64,000 bases of DNA from VXNJ01 sp965249595 (GCA_965249595.1 OZ252242.1:1054001-1118000); one strand, 5' to 3'; positions 51,003 to 60,835 are shown, numbered from the stretch's first letter. Numbers and translations are program-made. Notes: generated from the letters alone by a model not told the origin.

Positions 51003-52106
51003 ATGGACAGGGTAAGGGTCGGTGTGATGGGCTGCGGGACTATTGCCCAGATCATGCATCTCCCATTTCTGCGCGAACTCGATCAGCAATTTGAAATCGC
51101 CGCTCTCTGTGATGTCTCACCCAAGCTATTGGCCTATCTGGGTGATCGCTATTCGGTCGACAAACGCTATTTGAGTCACCATCAATTGATCGCCGATCCC
51201 CAGCTGGACGCGATCCTAATCCTCTCCGGAGGTGACCACGCCCCGGTGGTGCTCGATGCCCTGCGGGCCGGCAAACACGTTCTCTGCGAAAAACCGCTCA
51301 CCTACGCCGCGGCGGACGCCCAGGCAGTGGCAACCGCGGCGGCCCAGCTGGTTCCCAAATTGCTGATGGGTTACTCGGTGGCATTCGATCCGGCATTGGA
51401 GGCGATCCGGCGGGAGCTTGCCGGATGGGAGAGCGTAAATTACGTGTCGCTCCAGATCAATAATCCCGAGAATTCCCTCGCTTACCGCCATCTTGACGTT
51501 CGCTACTTTGACGATGTTCCCAAATGGGCCAAAGGTTCGTCGAGCTTGGTGGCGGACGACAACCCGGTAATTGCCAAGATTGCCCAGGTTATCGGTGGGA
51601 AGCCGGACGCGGCGATGACCCAAGCCTTCTTTACCCTGCACGGGTCCTGTATCCACGAGGCCTATTTGCTGCGACTGCTATTCGGCGCCGGTCCCCAGAT
51701 CATCGATGCCCGGGCCTGGGATGATGGCAAGTGCGTGGCTACGACATTGAAGTTTCCCGGCCAAGTGCTAGTCCAGCACAGCTGGGTCTACAACTACGAA
51801 TTGGCCGACTATCGCCAGACTTTGCAGGTGGTCGGCGGCAATCGACGCTTGACTGCAACTTGGCCCTCGCCCTACCATCCCTGGGAGGCTACTCGCTTCG
51901 AGGTGCGGGCGATGGAGGCCGGGAGCCTGATCGTGCGGGAAATTGAATCTTCCCACCAAGAATCGTTCAAGCTCGAACTGGCCCATTTTTATCAGGTTTG
52001 CAAGGGTCAGGCCGAACCGTTGCACACCGCCATGGATGCGGTGTCGGACACCCGATTCCTAAATGCGGTCGCGCAACAGACGTGGCGAAATCTGGTGGGC
52101 GCCTAG
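51003..52106 (+). CDS. Gfo/Idh/MocA family oxidoreductase
   Basis: A strong ribosome site (AAAGGAG) precedes the ATG. The Rossmann part opens VRVGVMGCGTIAQIMHLP, and CEKPLT is the conserved EKP motif. The C-terminal part is of the usual beta-sheet type. The 367-residue length is typical. Substrate (sugar or related alcohol) unknown. Confidence 0.88.
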   Translation: MDRVRVGVMGCGTIAQIMHLPFLRELDQQFEIAALCDVSPKLLAYLGDRYSVDKRYLSHHQLIADPQLDAILILSGGDHAPVVLDALRAGKHVLCEKPLTYAAADAQAVATAAAQLVPKLLMGYSVAFDPALEAIRRELAGWESVNYVSLQINNPENSLAYRHLDVRYFDDVPKWAKGSSSLVADDNPVIAKIAQVIGGKPDAAMTQAFFTLHGSCIHEAYLLRLLFGAGPQIIDARAWDDGKCVATTLKFPGQVLVQHSWVYNYELADYRQTLQVVGGNRRLTATWPSPYHPWEATRFEVRAMEAGSLIVREIESSHQESFKLELAHFYQVCKGQAEPLHTAMDAVSDTRFLNAVAQQTWRNLVGA

Positions 52107-52112
52107 TCCGAA

Positions 52113-53690
52113 TCAGGGATCGGATTCGATGAACTGGTGAAGGGCAACGATCGCCATCGAGTCCTTATCAAGAACCTGCACGCTCTTGCCGAGTTCAACG
52201 CCGGCAAAGAGCAGGTCCCCTTCCTGGTCGGGCCAAAGCCACATCGCCCCGTTGGCGATCGGCGCAAACCTGACCTGGCCGTCGGCAAGGTTGATCATGG
52301 CCAATTCCGGCCGCTTGTAATTTATGCCGTAGATTCGCCTCCGCGACGGATCAAATGTCAGGGCTATCAGATCTGCTGAAAACCGAACCGGATCGCCCAC
52401 CTGATCGGTTTCTAGATCCAGTGGGATCAATACGTCAGTGAGGGCCGAAGACATCCAGATCGTGCCCCGTGCCGGGTCGAGAGTTATGGCTGAAATCCAC
52501 TGCGGCAGGCCGGTGATTGTGCGTTCGGCGAACCCATTGACGGTGTCATAGACGGACAGCGTTTGCCGTTCCCAATTTAGGACGTAGATATGCCGGCCGT
52601 CCGGCGACGCCAGCGGTGTCAGCTCCCGGCGATCGAGTTCAAGCACTTCCGTCAATCGACCAGCGCTGCGGTCGTAAGCCCATAAAACGCGCCGTCTTTG
52701 AAACGCATTGTCCTGGGCGAAGATGAAGTCGGACTGGTCGTTGGAGCCAATGTGTAGCACCACCCCGGAATTGAAGTAGAAGTAATTGGGCAGCTGCCGC
52801 AGAACCACTTCGATGGCGCTGATTCCGGGCTCGCTGTCGGGCACCTGGTAGACGATGACTACCGGCCGCCGCCGCCTGCTGCTCTGGTCAGGGTCGAACT
52901 GGCGGTCCATGACCAAGCCCGATAGCCGGTCGATGGTAATTGGCGTGAGCTGAAAAAGGGATGCGTTGGCGGGGTCGGGAATTTTGAGCCGGCGTGGATT
53001 GGATTCGCCCAGGTCAAATCTCAAATCAACCTGGCCGTCGAGCGGCATGCGCAATTGATTCTTGATGGGTCGATTGCCGAGCGCCACAACCGTTACCGTT
53101 GCCGGGCCCGTGGGCAATCCTTCGAAGCTACCGCGGCCGAGCCGATCGCTGTCCGTGGCCGCCAGCATTTGACCGAAGTTGTCAGCGACTTCGATCTTGG
53201 CCCCGGCCAGCGGTTGTCCGTTGCGGACCACCGACACCTCTAGGGAATTTGTGGGCAGCAGGATGCCGAACGGCGCCGCCGCACGCTCTTTTCCGTCGGC
53301 CAGAGAAGCCGCGATCGCAACTTGGCTGGCCCCGTCGCGAACCGCGACGGCCGGCATCACGACATCGATTTCAAATCCGCCCGAGCGCGACGTGACGACC
53401 TCGGCCAAGCCGAATGTAAGGACCGATTCGGATCCAATTCGGTCCCTAGCAACTTCAACGTCTAGGTGGACTAACGATCGTGGCGCCCAGTCGCGTCCAT
53501 GTATCGAGATCTGGGTTCCCGGTGCCCCGCTGGCCGGAATCAGTTGGATCGAAGAGCCTTGGTCCGAGACCGCGCTGGCGCCGCCACCCTGCGCGGCCCC
53601 GTAGACGCCAAGGGCCACGATCACGGCCACCGGTACCAGCACCGCCGCCCCCAGCAGGGTTGAAATGATGAGTGCCAGGCGCGCCCGCAT
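52113..53690 (-). CDS. Membrane-anchored beta-propeller-like protein (copy A)
   Basis: The protein has an N-terminal membrane helix (LLGAAVLVPVAVIVALGVYG), a region matching IPT/filamin-like repeats (PASGAPGTQISIHG), a carboxypeptidase-regulatory-like stretch and a C-terminal segment of repeated sheet units (PDGRHIYVLNWERQTLSVYD, DPARGTIWM) typical of YVTN-type propellers. It is a paralogue of the following gene (53735-55408), which shares the same order and motifs. Function is unknown; envelope binding is likely. Confidence 0.75.
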   Translation of the reverse strand: MRARLALIISTLLGAAVLVPVAVIVALGVYGAAQGGGASAVSDQGSSIQLIPASGAPGTQISIHGRDWAPRSLVHLDVEVARDRIGSESVLTFGLAEVVTSRSGGFEIDVVMPAVAVRDGASQVAIAASLADGKERAAAPFGILLPTNSLEVSVVRNGQPLAGAKIEVADNFGQMLAATDSDRLGRGSFEGLPTGPATVTVVALGNRPIKNQLRMPLDGQVDLRFDLGESNPRRLKIPDPANASLFQLTPITIDRLSGLVMDRQFDPDQSSRRRRPVVIVYQVPDSEPGISAIEVVLRQLPNYFYFNSGVVLHIGSNDQSDFIFAQDNAFQRRRVLWAYDRSAGRLTEVLELDRRELTPLASPDGRHIYVLNWERQTLSVYDTVNGFAERTITGLPQWISAITLDPARGTIWMSSALTDVLIPLDLETDQVGDPVRFSADLIALTFDPSRRRIYGINYKRPELAMINLADGQVRFAPIANGAMWLWPDQEGDLLFAGVELGKSVQVLDKDSMAIVALHQFIESDP

Positions 53691-53734
53691 GTCTTTTAGC
53701 TACCAGAACAAGGGGCGGGAATTTGCCGGCACCG

Positions 53735-55408
53735 TCAGGACGGTCGGAGCAATCGGGAGCCGAAGGATTCCGGGTCCGGTGAATGGGCTTCGGGCAGTTG
53801 TTCGACCGCCAGCAATTGCAAGGAATCGGCATCTAGGACCTGCACGCTGCGGCCGCCGCGCGACCCCAACAGGATGTATCCAGATTCCGGCGCCGACCAT
53901 ATCCACTCAGACGGCTCGGCCAGCGGGGCCAGCTCGATGGCCGCGGGTTGGGTGAGATCGGCGCGCACTATCTCAGGCGCGAAATAACTACCACCGTAGA
54001 GCTGGTTGCCATCCCTCGATAGCCACATGGTGGTAACCCCGACCATCTTTATGAAGGTGCGTTCGACCTGACCATCGTCAAAGTTGAATATGCGCAGTTC
54101 ATCGTCGAGGGCCGACACCAAGTAGATCTGCTTGCCGTCGGAACTGAGAATCGCCGCCCGCGTAAATCGAGGCAGGCCGGTGTGAGTTTTTATTCGACGG
54201 CCGGTATAGGCATCAATGACGTCAATTTCACGCATGAACCAATCGACCACGTAAACCTGGCGACGATCAAGTGACATGATCGGGTCGAGTTCTTCGGGAC
54301 CGAAGGGAACGCGCCGCACCAGGGAATTGTCGGCGCGGTCAATGATGAAGAGCGATTGGGTACGCCAGTAGGAATCGTCGGTCGCAAAAACCGCCGCCGT
54401 CTGATCATTGGCGCCGACGAATACCAATCGCGCCGGTTGGCTGGAATTTTCAAAGCCCCGAGTGCGATTGGCGACACTGAGAATGGTCGGCAATTCGCTG
54501 GCCGGGCCATTTTCGGTGGGCAGGATGAAGTGTTGCCGAATACCGGGATCCGGCATATCGACGATCCAGCCGGTCTCCAAGGTGAGGGTGGGGGTCACGG
54601 GAGCGGCTATCGCCGCCACCGGGTCGAATTCGACGTAGGTAAGTAATCCGCCGCCCGGGCTATCGGGGTGCGGGATTGCCAACCTCAACCCCGGTGACGG
54701 GGTCAACGCCATCTCCACTGGCGATTGGTCCTCGCCTTCCACATCGCCCAATGCAACGACCGTAGTTTTCAGGTTGGCCGGGTGATATCCGAGCGCGCGG
54801 ATCGCCAGCTCGGTCTGGCCCGGTGCCAATCCGACGAACGTTGCCCTTCCGTCGGAGTTTGTAGTCAGCGTTGTGGCGATTCGGCCGAATCGGTCGCGGG
54901 CGGTCACCCGGGTGCCGGAAATTGGGGTCTTGCCAGGCGAATCTAGTACGACCAAGGCCAATCTTGTCGCGTAGGCCTCCACTTGGTACGGCGCCGAGGC
55001 ATTGCCGGATTGCCCGGCAGCATCGCCCCGCGCCTCGATAAACGCTGACGTCCCGCCGCCGCCGAACGGGAGCGGCGGGATAACCAGCGATGCATCGAAT
55101 TGGCCGGAACGGGATGCCTGCACCGATCCAAGGGACACGTCCAGCTGCGGGCGGCCCTCGCCGTCCCCGGTTACCAGCGCCAATCGCACCGGTTCGCGCG
55201 GCTGCCAACCTTCGCCCACGATGGTGACGAGCGAGCCCGGTTCTCCACTGGCCGGCAATAACGTGACCGAGGCGCCGCTGGCCGAACTGCCGCTGGCTTG
55301 GCCGCCTTGTGAACCTCCGTATACGCCCAGCGCCACTATCGCCGCGACCGGCAACAGGATGAGGGCTGCCAAAAAACCGGCAACGATAAGCGAGACTCTA
55401 AGTCGCAT
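53735..55408 (-). CDS. Membrane-anchored beta-propeller-like protein (copy B)
   Basis: This paralogue of the downstream gene has a membrane helix (AALILLPVAAIVALGVYGG), the PASGEPGSLVTIVGEGW segment, a CarboxypepD-like region (GKTPISGTRVTARDRFG) and a C-terminal propeller (SLDRRQVYVVDWFMREIDVI, SSDGKQIYLVSAL). I begin at the ATG at 55408, which aligns with the paralogue's start; an in-frame ATG at 55489 or a longer frame to 55600 is possible. It is 44 bases upstream of copy A on the same strand. Confidence 0.75.
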   Translation of the reverse strand: MRLRVSLIVAGFLAALILLPVAAIVALGVYGGSQGGQASGSSASGASVTLLPASGEPGSLVTIVGEGWQPREPVRLALVTGDGEGRPQLDVSLGSVQASRSGQFDASLVIPPLPFGGGGTSAFIEARGDAAGQSGNASAPYQVEAYATRLALVVLDSPGKTPISGTRVTARDRFGRIATTLTTNSDGRATFVGLAPGQTELAIRALGYHPANLKTTVVALGDVEGEDQSPVEMALTPSPGLRLAIPHPDSPGGGLLTYVEFDPVAAIAAPVTPTLTLETGWIVDMPDPGIRQHFILPTENGPASELPTILSVANRTRGFENSSQPARLVFVGANDQTAAVFATDDSYWRTQSLFIIDRADNSLVRRVPFGPEELDPIMSLDRRQVYVVDWFMREIDVIDAYTGRRIKTHTGLPRFTRAAILSSDGKQIYLVSALDDELRIFNFDDGQVERTFIKMVGVTTMWLSRDGNQLYGGSYFAPEIVRADLTQPAAIELAPLAEPSEWIWSAPESGYILLGSRGGRSVQVLDADSLQLLAVEQLPEAHSPDPESFGSRLLRPS

Positions 55409-55555
55409 TGTCAATCTTGACAAAGTGACCGGGTCTAACCGCCATCGAAGCCTATTCTTGGGAATTGGAAACGCAGCATCTTTGCTCATGAAGTCGCCAT
55501 CGACAAATTGGGCAATCGTTAATGAATGCTTCCCGCTAGGAGGGAATTGAACGTG

Positions 55556-56968
55556 ATGAAAATGCACATCGGGGCCGAATGGACTGCCGGGTCGGATCAA
55601 TTCGAGGTGCTCTCACCTTGGGACGGTTCGCTGTATCAAACCGTTCCGGCAGCGACCACCAGCGACGTTGAGCGGGCCATCAGCACCGCCGAAATCGGCG
55701 CCCGCAAGATTGCCTCAATGACTGGATTTGAGCGTTATGAATTGCTACACCGGGCAGCCGACCTGATGGTCGAACGTGGCGAGGAATTGGCGCAGACCAT
55801 TACCCATGAGATGGGAAAAGTCATCAACGAGGCGCGCGTTGAAGCGTCCCGTGCCGCCGAGATCATCTACCTCTCGGCCGAAGAAGCCAAACGCCTGGGC
55901 TCGGAAGTTATCCCGCTTGAGGGTGGTCCTGGCGTGAAGGGCAAATTCGGTTTTACGATCCGCGTGCCCTGCGGGATAGTTGCCGCGATTACTCCGTTTA
56001 ATTTCCCGCTTCACCTGGTCTGTCACAAGGTCGGTCCGGCCTTGGCCGCCGGTAACGCGGTAATTAACAAACCGGCCTCCGATACGCCGGTGGTGGCCCT
56101 GCGGCTCTGCGAAATACTGCTCGAAGCCGGTGTGCCGCCGGAGGCAATCCAGACGATTACCGGTGGCGGCCGGGTGGTGGGCAATGCCCTAGTTGCCGAC
56201 CCCCGGGTACGAAAAATCTCATTTACCGGTTCGCGCGACGTTGGCGAGACCATCACGCGGGCCGCCGGCATCAAGCGGGTGACGATGGAGCTTGGCTCCA
56301 ATTCGCCAGTGATCATCATGCCGGATGCCGACCTGGAAAAAGTCAATGCGGCGCTGCTGACCACCGGATACTCCAACGCCGGCCAGGTTTGTATTTCGAC
56401 CCAACGGATCTACGCCGATCGCTCGATATACGGCGAGTTCGTCGATTCGTTTGGTGACGCCGTTTCCAAGATCGACTACGGTGACCCACGCTCTGAGGCA
56501 ACGAAAATGGGGCCATTGGTGCGCGAGAGCGATGCCGTCCGGGTTGAAAACTGGATCCAGCAAGCGGTATCCGACGGCGCCCGCCTGGTAACCGGCGGCG
56601 GCCGCGAAGGTGCATTTGTGGAGCCGACCCTGTTGGCCGACATCGATCCCGCCCAACAGTTTTCATGCGATGAATTGTTTGGTCCGGCTGCCGGAGTAAC
56701 GCCGGTGGACACGATTGACGAGGCGATCGCCTTGTCCAATCAGACCCGCTATGGCCTTTCGGCGGCAATATTCACCGAGAACATCAATCACGCGATGCGC
56801 TTTGCCCAGGAGGTTGAATCCGGCAATCTACACATCAATTTCGGTACGCAATGGCGCACCGATTTGATGCCTTACGGCGGCGTGAAGGATTCTGGCTACG
56901 GCAAAGAAGGTCCCGGCTACGCGGTCGATGAAATGACCGAAACCAAGATGGTCGTTATGCACCTGTAG
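55556..56968 (+). CDS. Aldehyde dehydrogenase family protein
   Basis: A NAD(P)-dependent aldehyde dehydrogenase. The motifs are PFNFPLHLVCHKVGPALAAG, the catalytic Glu in MELGSNSP, the Cys in NAGQVCIS and the C-terminal PYGGVKDSGYGKEG. AGGAGGG at 55538-55544 fixes the start at GTG 55553 or ATG 55556. The substrate is unknown. Confidence 0.91.
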   Translation: MKMHIGAEWTAGSDQFEVLSPWDGSLYQTVPAATTSDVERAISTAEIGARKIASMTGFERYELLHRAADLMVERGEELAQTITHEMGKVINEARVEASRAAEIIYLSAEEAKRLGSEVIPLEGGPGVKGKFGFTIRVPCGIVAAITPFNFPLHLVCHKVGPALAAGNAVINKPASDTPVVALRLCEILLEAGVPPEAIQTITGGGRVVGNALVADPRVRKISFTGSRDVGETITRAAGIKRVTMELGSNSPVIIMPDADLEKVNAALLTTGYSNAGQVCISTQRIYADRSIYGEFVDSFGDAVSKIDYGDPRSEATKMGPLVRESDAVRVENWIQQAVSDGARLVTGGGREGAFVEPTLLADIDPAQQFSCDELFGPAAGVTPVDTIDEAIALSNQTRYGLSAAIFTENINHAMRFAQEVESGNLHINFGTQWRTDLMPYGGVKDSGYGKEGPGYAVDEMTETKMVVMHL

Positions 56969-57004
56969 CACCGCAGCAAATCAAATTAAGGAAACGGCAG
57001 ACAG

Positions 57005-57217
57005 ATGAGTGAGACAAAAATCACCCTGGCCCGGCGCGGCCCGCTATTGGTTCAAGGCGCATCGGCGATCGAATTGCTTGATTTCGAAGGCAATGCCTTC
57101 GAAGTTGAAAAAGACGCAATCGCTCTGTGTCGCTGCGGGGCTTCCGACAACAAGCCGTTCTGCGACGGTTCGCACCGCCAAGTTGGATTCGACGACGAGA
57201 CCAAGGCCAGCGGATAG
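57005..57217 (+). CDS. CDGSH iron-sulfur domain protein
   Basis: The 70 residues hold the CDGSH motif: C42, C44, C53 and H57 in CRCGASDNKPFCDGSH, which bind a 2Fe-2S cluster with three Cys and one His. No membrane anchor is present. It follows the aldehyde dehydrogenase gene by 36 bases. Confidence 0.9.
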   Translation: MSETKITLARRGPLLVQGASAIELLDFEGNAFEVEKDAIALCRCGASDNKPFCDGSHRQVGFDDETKASG

Positions 57218-57238
57218 GATCATCCGCAAGCAGTTGAA

Positions 57239-57279
57239 AAACCGGCTCTGCGGACCGATCCGGTAAGTAGAGCCGGTTT
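57239..57279 (-). terminator. Long hairpin between convergent genes
   Basis: AAACCGGCTCT (57239-57249) and AGAGCCGGTTT (57269-57279) form an 11-bp perfect stem. The loop contains a second hairpin (CGGA/TCCG). Read on the minus strand the stem is followed by a T-run, as in an intrinsic terminator for the lipoprotein gene at 57311-58123. It may also stop the plus-strand transcript. Confidence 0.65.
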
Positions 57280-57310
57280 AGATGCTCGATTGCAGCGGGC
57301 CGCTGCCCGG

Positions 57311-58123
57311 CTATACGCGCGGCTGGCCACCAACCCAAAAGTGTTCTGACCCCTCGGCAAGCAAGTCGGTAAATTGCCCGTCGGCTTCATAGAAAAGGGC
57401 CAGATTTAGATCTGCGCCTTCCGGGTCAAGTGAATTGGCGCTTAATGCGGATACGATCGGTTGCCGCCGCCCGACCTGGACCTGCGCCGAAGCGCCGGGC
57501 CGGTCGGCAAATTCGCCGGAGATTTCGGAATCATCCGGTACATATAGGTAGATCGCCGGGTTATAGGGGATCGATTTCCCGTCGCTTGATACGGGGCGAA
57601 TGGTAATCCGCAGTGAACCGGCACCGTAGAGGTGGTAACCGGTCGGCAGATCAGATTGCATGGTTCTAAATTCGATATTGCCGGCCAGCGGTGCCCACAA
57701 CCGGGCGCCTTCCGGCAGCCGCGCCGTGTGGACCGGCACGAATTCACCGCCGGCGCCGAGTAGAACCTCGCGTTGATCGGGCAGGCGCTGGGCCGAGCGG
57801 CAGGCGGCTGCGTCAAACGGTAGCGTGATCGCGAAGGGTTCGGCCCGCGCCAATTCCTCGTCGGAGATAGATTCGCAGGCAGTGGCAGCGTCAACAGGGC
57901 GGAGGCTGGCCGATTCGATCGGGCGGTTGGGACGCGAATCGCTGGCCGCTGGTTGGCTTGTCGCCTGCTCAGTTGGGACGGGCTCGGCAGTCGGCGCTAC
58001 CGTACCGGCGGCGGCCGGCGATTTTGCTGCCGTATCGACCGAATTCCCGTCAGTGCCGCACCCCGCCAGGATGCCGACGCTTGCGACCAATACCAACCCC
58101 AGCAGGCGACGACGCGTCAACAC
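57311..58123 (-). CDS. Putative lipoprotein
   Basis: A signal peptide with lipobox ILAGC (Cys about residue 22) starts the protein. A low-complexity Ala/Thr/Pro/Ser-rich linker (about 25-65) follows, then a soluble domain I do not recognise. It overlaps the GDPD gene by 7 bases and is transcribed after it. Confidence 0.68.
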   Translation of the reverse strand: MLTRRRLLGLVLVASVGILAGCGTDGNSVDTAAKSPAAAGTVAPTAEPVPTEQATSQPAASDSRPNRPIESASLRPVDAATACESISDEELARAEPFAITLPFDAAACRSAQRLPDQREVLLGAGGEFVPVHTARLPEGARLWAPLAGNIEFRTMQSDLPTGYHLYGAGSLRITIRPVSSDGKSIPYNPAIYLYVPDDSEISGEFADRPGASAQVQVGRRQPIVSALSANSLDPEGADLNLALFYEADGQFTDLLAEGSEHFWVGGQPRV

Positions 58124-58884
58124 GGCCGCGATATTCCGCTGGAAGTCATCAAACCGGGCAGATCGGTGCAGATGGCGTCGATTCCCAGTTCATCTAGCTC
58201 GTTCCAACGCCCCGGATCATTGACCGTGAACGTCCAAAGTTCGAGGCGAGCCGCATGGTGCGCCGAAACGATCTGCGACGACTGGATCAATTGGTGATCA
58301 ATGTTTAGACCAGCCGACCCCATTTCGCTAAGTTCCTGGGTCAATGCGGCGATGTCCGGCCCGCTGGCGATTGCGGCCGCATCGGCCACGCGGTTGCCAA
58401 AAAGGATCGGCAATGTCCGCAATCCCAGGTTGGCGAGACCCCGCGCTTGATTCAAATTGATGCCGGTAAGCCAGCAGCGATCGCTCAAGTTATGCCTTGC
58501 GACGGCTTCGACCACGTATTCGATGACCGCCGGATCCTTGATGTCGATGTCTAACATGGCTTCGCCACCGATAACCTCGACCGCCTGGTCAAGAGTGGGA
58601 ATTCCCTCCCCGGACATACCCGGATGAAAATGTCCTCCGGCATCAATCCTTGCCAATTGAGCGGCCGAAAGTTCTGAAACTTTGCCGGTGGAATTGGTCG
58701 TTCGCACCAAGTTCGGATCATGGAGAAGAACGAGTTGGCGATCAGCGCTCAACTGAACATCGATTTCGATGACCGGCACGTTCAATCTGAGCGCGTTGAC
58801 GATGGCCGCGATGGTGTTTTCGGGCCCCTGGCCAGCACCGCCACGATGCGCGACCAGGAGCGGACGATGCCGATTTAAGCTCAT
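58117..58884 (-). CDS. Glycerophosphodiester phosphodiesterase family protein
   Basis: The GDPD catalytic set is visible: H13 and R14 in VAHRGG, E22 and N23 in PENT, E40 and D42 in IEIDVQL, and H55 in LLHDP. It should hydrolyse glycerophosphodiesters to glycerol-3-phosphate and an alcohol. There is no signal peptide. The 255-residue length is normal. Confidence 0.9.
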   Translation of the reverse strand: MSLNRHRPLLVAHRGGAGQGPENTIAAIVNALRLNVPVIEIDVQLSADRQLVLLHDPNLVRTTNSTGKVSELSAAQLARIDAGGHFHPGMSGEGIPTLDQAVEVIGGEAMLDIDIKDPAVIEYVVEAVARHNLSDRCWLTGINLNQARGLANLGLRTLPILFGNRVADAAAIASGPDIAALTQELSEMGSAGLNIDHQLIQSSQIVSAHHAARLELWTFTVNDPGRWNELDELGIDAICTDLPGLMTSSGISRPC

Positions 58885-59075
58885 ATTTTCGATCTCAATC
58901 GAACCCTGGCAATTTGCACTTACCGTTTTTGACCGGCAACGCTTATTCGATTCTGATTTCCCGGTCGTGGTGCCGATTGGCTAAACCCGCGTTCACGGAA
59001 TCGCCCGCACCGATATGGTTACAGTTTTAACGTTCTTCGCTCAGGTCGAAATGGCCGCATGTAGCCATAGCTGAG

Positions 59076-59426
59076 GTGCAACTGATTGCGGTGGCCCCCG
59101 AAAACCGAAACGTCCGTTACGAACCGGATGATCGACCACCCACGCTCGTGACCCTCGGCTCCGGTTTTCAAGCCGCGATGATTATTGTGGCGCCGGTGGT
59201 ATTGACTGTGGTCATCGTTGGCCGAATTGCCCAGCAGCCCGATTCGTATGTTTCATGGGCCGTATTTGCGGCCTTGATAGTTAGCGGCATCACCACAGCA
59301 CTGCAGGCGACCCGGATTGGACGGGCCGGGGCCGGGCATGTGCTCATGATGGGCACGTCCGGGGCATTTATCCATTTATCGCGGTATGCGTGGCGGCGCT
59401 GGTTAACGGTGGCCCGTCCACCTTGA
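59076..59426 (+). pseudogene. N-terminal part of uracil/xanthine permease, frameshifted
   Basis: The frame reads RYEPDDRPPTLVTLGSGFQA, the usual N-terminus of nucleobase:cation symporter-2 proteins, and continues to MGTSGAF near 59345-59369, where the family has GTSGAFIP. It then runs out of register. The family pattern continues in the frame two bases off (ATCCATTT, reading I-P-F-I), so one base seems lost after 59371. The two parts together form the full permease. Confidence 0.75.
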
Positions 59427-60835
59427 CTAGCCTGATCGTGATCTCATCGCTATTTCAGTTCGCGATGGCCGCGCGCCTATCCTGGCTGCGGCGAATCTTC
59501 ACGCCGGTCGTATCCGGCACGGTGATCATGCTAATTGCCGCTACGGTCATGCAAATAGTTTTCGGCACACTAACCGACGTGCCGGAAGGCACTTCTCAGG
59601 CTGCGGCCCCGCTTGTTGCGTTTGTCACTTTGGTTGGCGTCGTCGGCCCGGTGCTGTGTGGGTCACCGGCTTGGCGGCTCTGGTCGCCGGCCATCGGCAT
59701 AGCTTCCGGTTGCGCAGCAGCAGCAGCTTTCGGGATATTCGACATCCAGCCAATTCTTGATGCACCTTGGATTGGATTGCCGGTCGGTTCCTGGCCGGGT
59801 TTTGATCTGACTCCGGGAATAGAGTTCTGGGCCTTGCTACCGGCATTTGTGGTGGTCACCCTGGTGGGTGCAATCGAAACCGTCGGCGATGCGGTCGCCA
59901 TTCAAAGGGTCTCCCGGCGAAAGCCGCGGGCCACCGATTTTCGGGTGGTCCAGGGAGCGCTAAACGCCGATGGCGTCGGCAATCTGCTATCAGGTCTCGC
60001 CGGAACACTGCCAAACACAACTTATTCGACCAGCATATCGCTGGCCGAGGTAACCGGAATCGGTGCCCGCCGGGTGGGTGTTGTTGTTGGCGCCATCTTC
60101 TTGGCGGTGGCCTTTCTTCCGAAATTTGCGGCCTTGCTTATCGCGATCCCCGGTCCGGTTGCGGCTGCCTACTTCACCGTGCTGCTGGGTCTGCTTTTTA
60201 TGCAGGGCATGAAGATCATCATCCATGAAGGTGTCGACCACCGTACGGCAGCGGTTGCCGGTCTCTCGTTCTGGATCGGTGCCGGCTTCCAGAACGGATG
60301 GATATTTCCGGGCCTGATCGGTGACGGCTTCATTGGTGTTTTGCTCGGTAACGGCATGACTTCAGGCGCCATCATCGCGGTACTGATGATGGCTTTCATG
60401 GAATTGACCAACTCCCGCCGCCGCCGCTTAACGGTTGCCTTGGACTTTGACGCCCTGCCGAAATTGATGGATTTCCTGCGCGGTTTTGCGTCGAAGGCCG
60501 GGTGGGATCCCAACGCCACCGATCGCCTGCTATTGGTCGGCGAGGAAACTTTGAGCAGTTTGTTGGCAGCGGAAGACGATGATTTGAATGGCGATTACTT
60601 CAAGCGGTTGGTGGTGTCCACCCGCGCTGTTGGTCGCGGCGCGGAGGTCGAGTTCGTTTCGGCTTCCGCTGGCGAGAACTTGGAGGATCGGCTGGCTTAC
60701 CTTGGCGAGTCACCTGACATTCCGGAAGCACGGGAATTGTCATTCCGCCTTTTGCGTCACTATGCCTCATCGGTGCGCCACCAAAAGTATCACGGGGTGG
60801 ATATTGTCAGTGTGAGCGTCGATGGGACAGGGTAG
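59390..60835 (+). CDS. Uracil/xanthine permease (NCS2) body with extra C-terminal domain
   Basis: About 350 residues from 59390 form NCS2 helices (VNGGPSTLTSLIVISSLFQF, NTTYSTSISLAEVTG, AYFTVLLGLLFMQGMK). After the last helix about 145 residues follow, starting LTNSRRRRLTVALDFDALPK, with ETLSSLL and HGVDIVSVSVD. They recall a divergent HATPase/anti-sigma-like fold, but the nucleotide-binding residues are not clear. The N-terminal part is in another frame (59076-59426). If the frameshift is genuine, the GTG at 59390 would give only a truncated protein. Confidence 0.8.
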   Translation: MAALVNGGPSTLTSLIVISSLFQFAMAARLSWLRRIFTPVVSGTVIMLIAATVMQIVFGTLTDVPEGTSQAAAPLVAFVTLVGVVGPVLCGSPAWRLWSPAIGIASGCAAAAAFGIFDIQPILDAPWIGLPVGSWPGFDLTPGIEFWALLPAFVVVTLVGAIETVGDAVAIQRVSRRKPRATDFRVVQGALNADGVGNLLSGLAGTLPNTTYSTSISLAEVTGIGARRVGVVVGAIFLAVAFLPKFAALLIAIPGPVAAAYFTVLLGLLFMQGMKIIIHEGVDHRTAAVAGLSFWIGAGFQNGWIFPGLIGDGFIGVLLGNGMTSGAIIAVLMMAFMELTNSRRRRLTVALDFDALPKLMDFLRGFASKAGWDPNATDRLLLVGEETLSSLLAAEDDDLNGDYFKRLVVSTRAVGRGAEVEFVSASAGENLEDRLAYLGESPDIPEARELSFRLLRHYASSVRHQKYHGVDIVSVSVDGTG

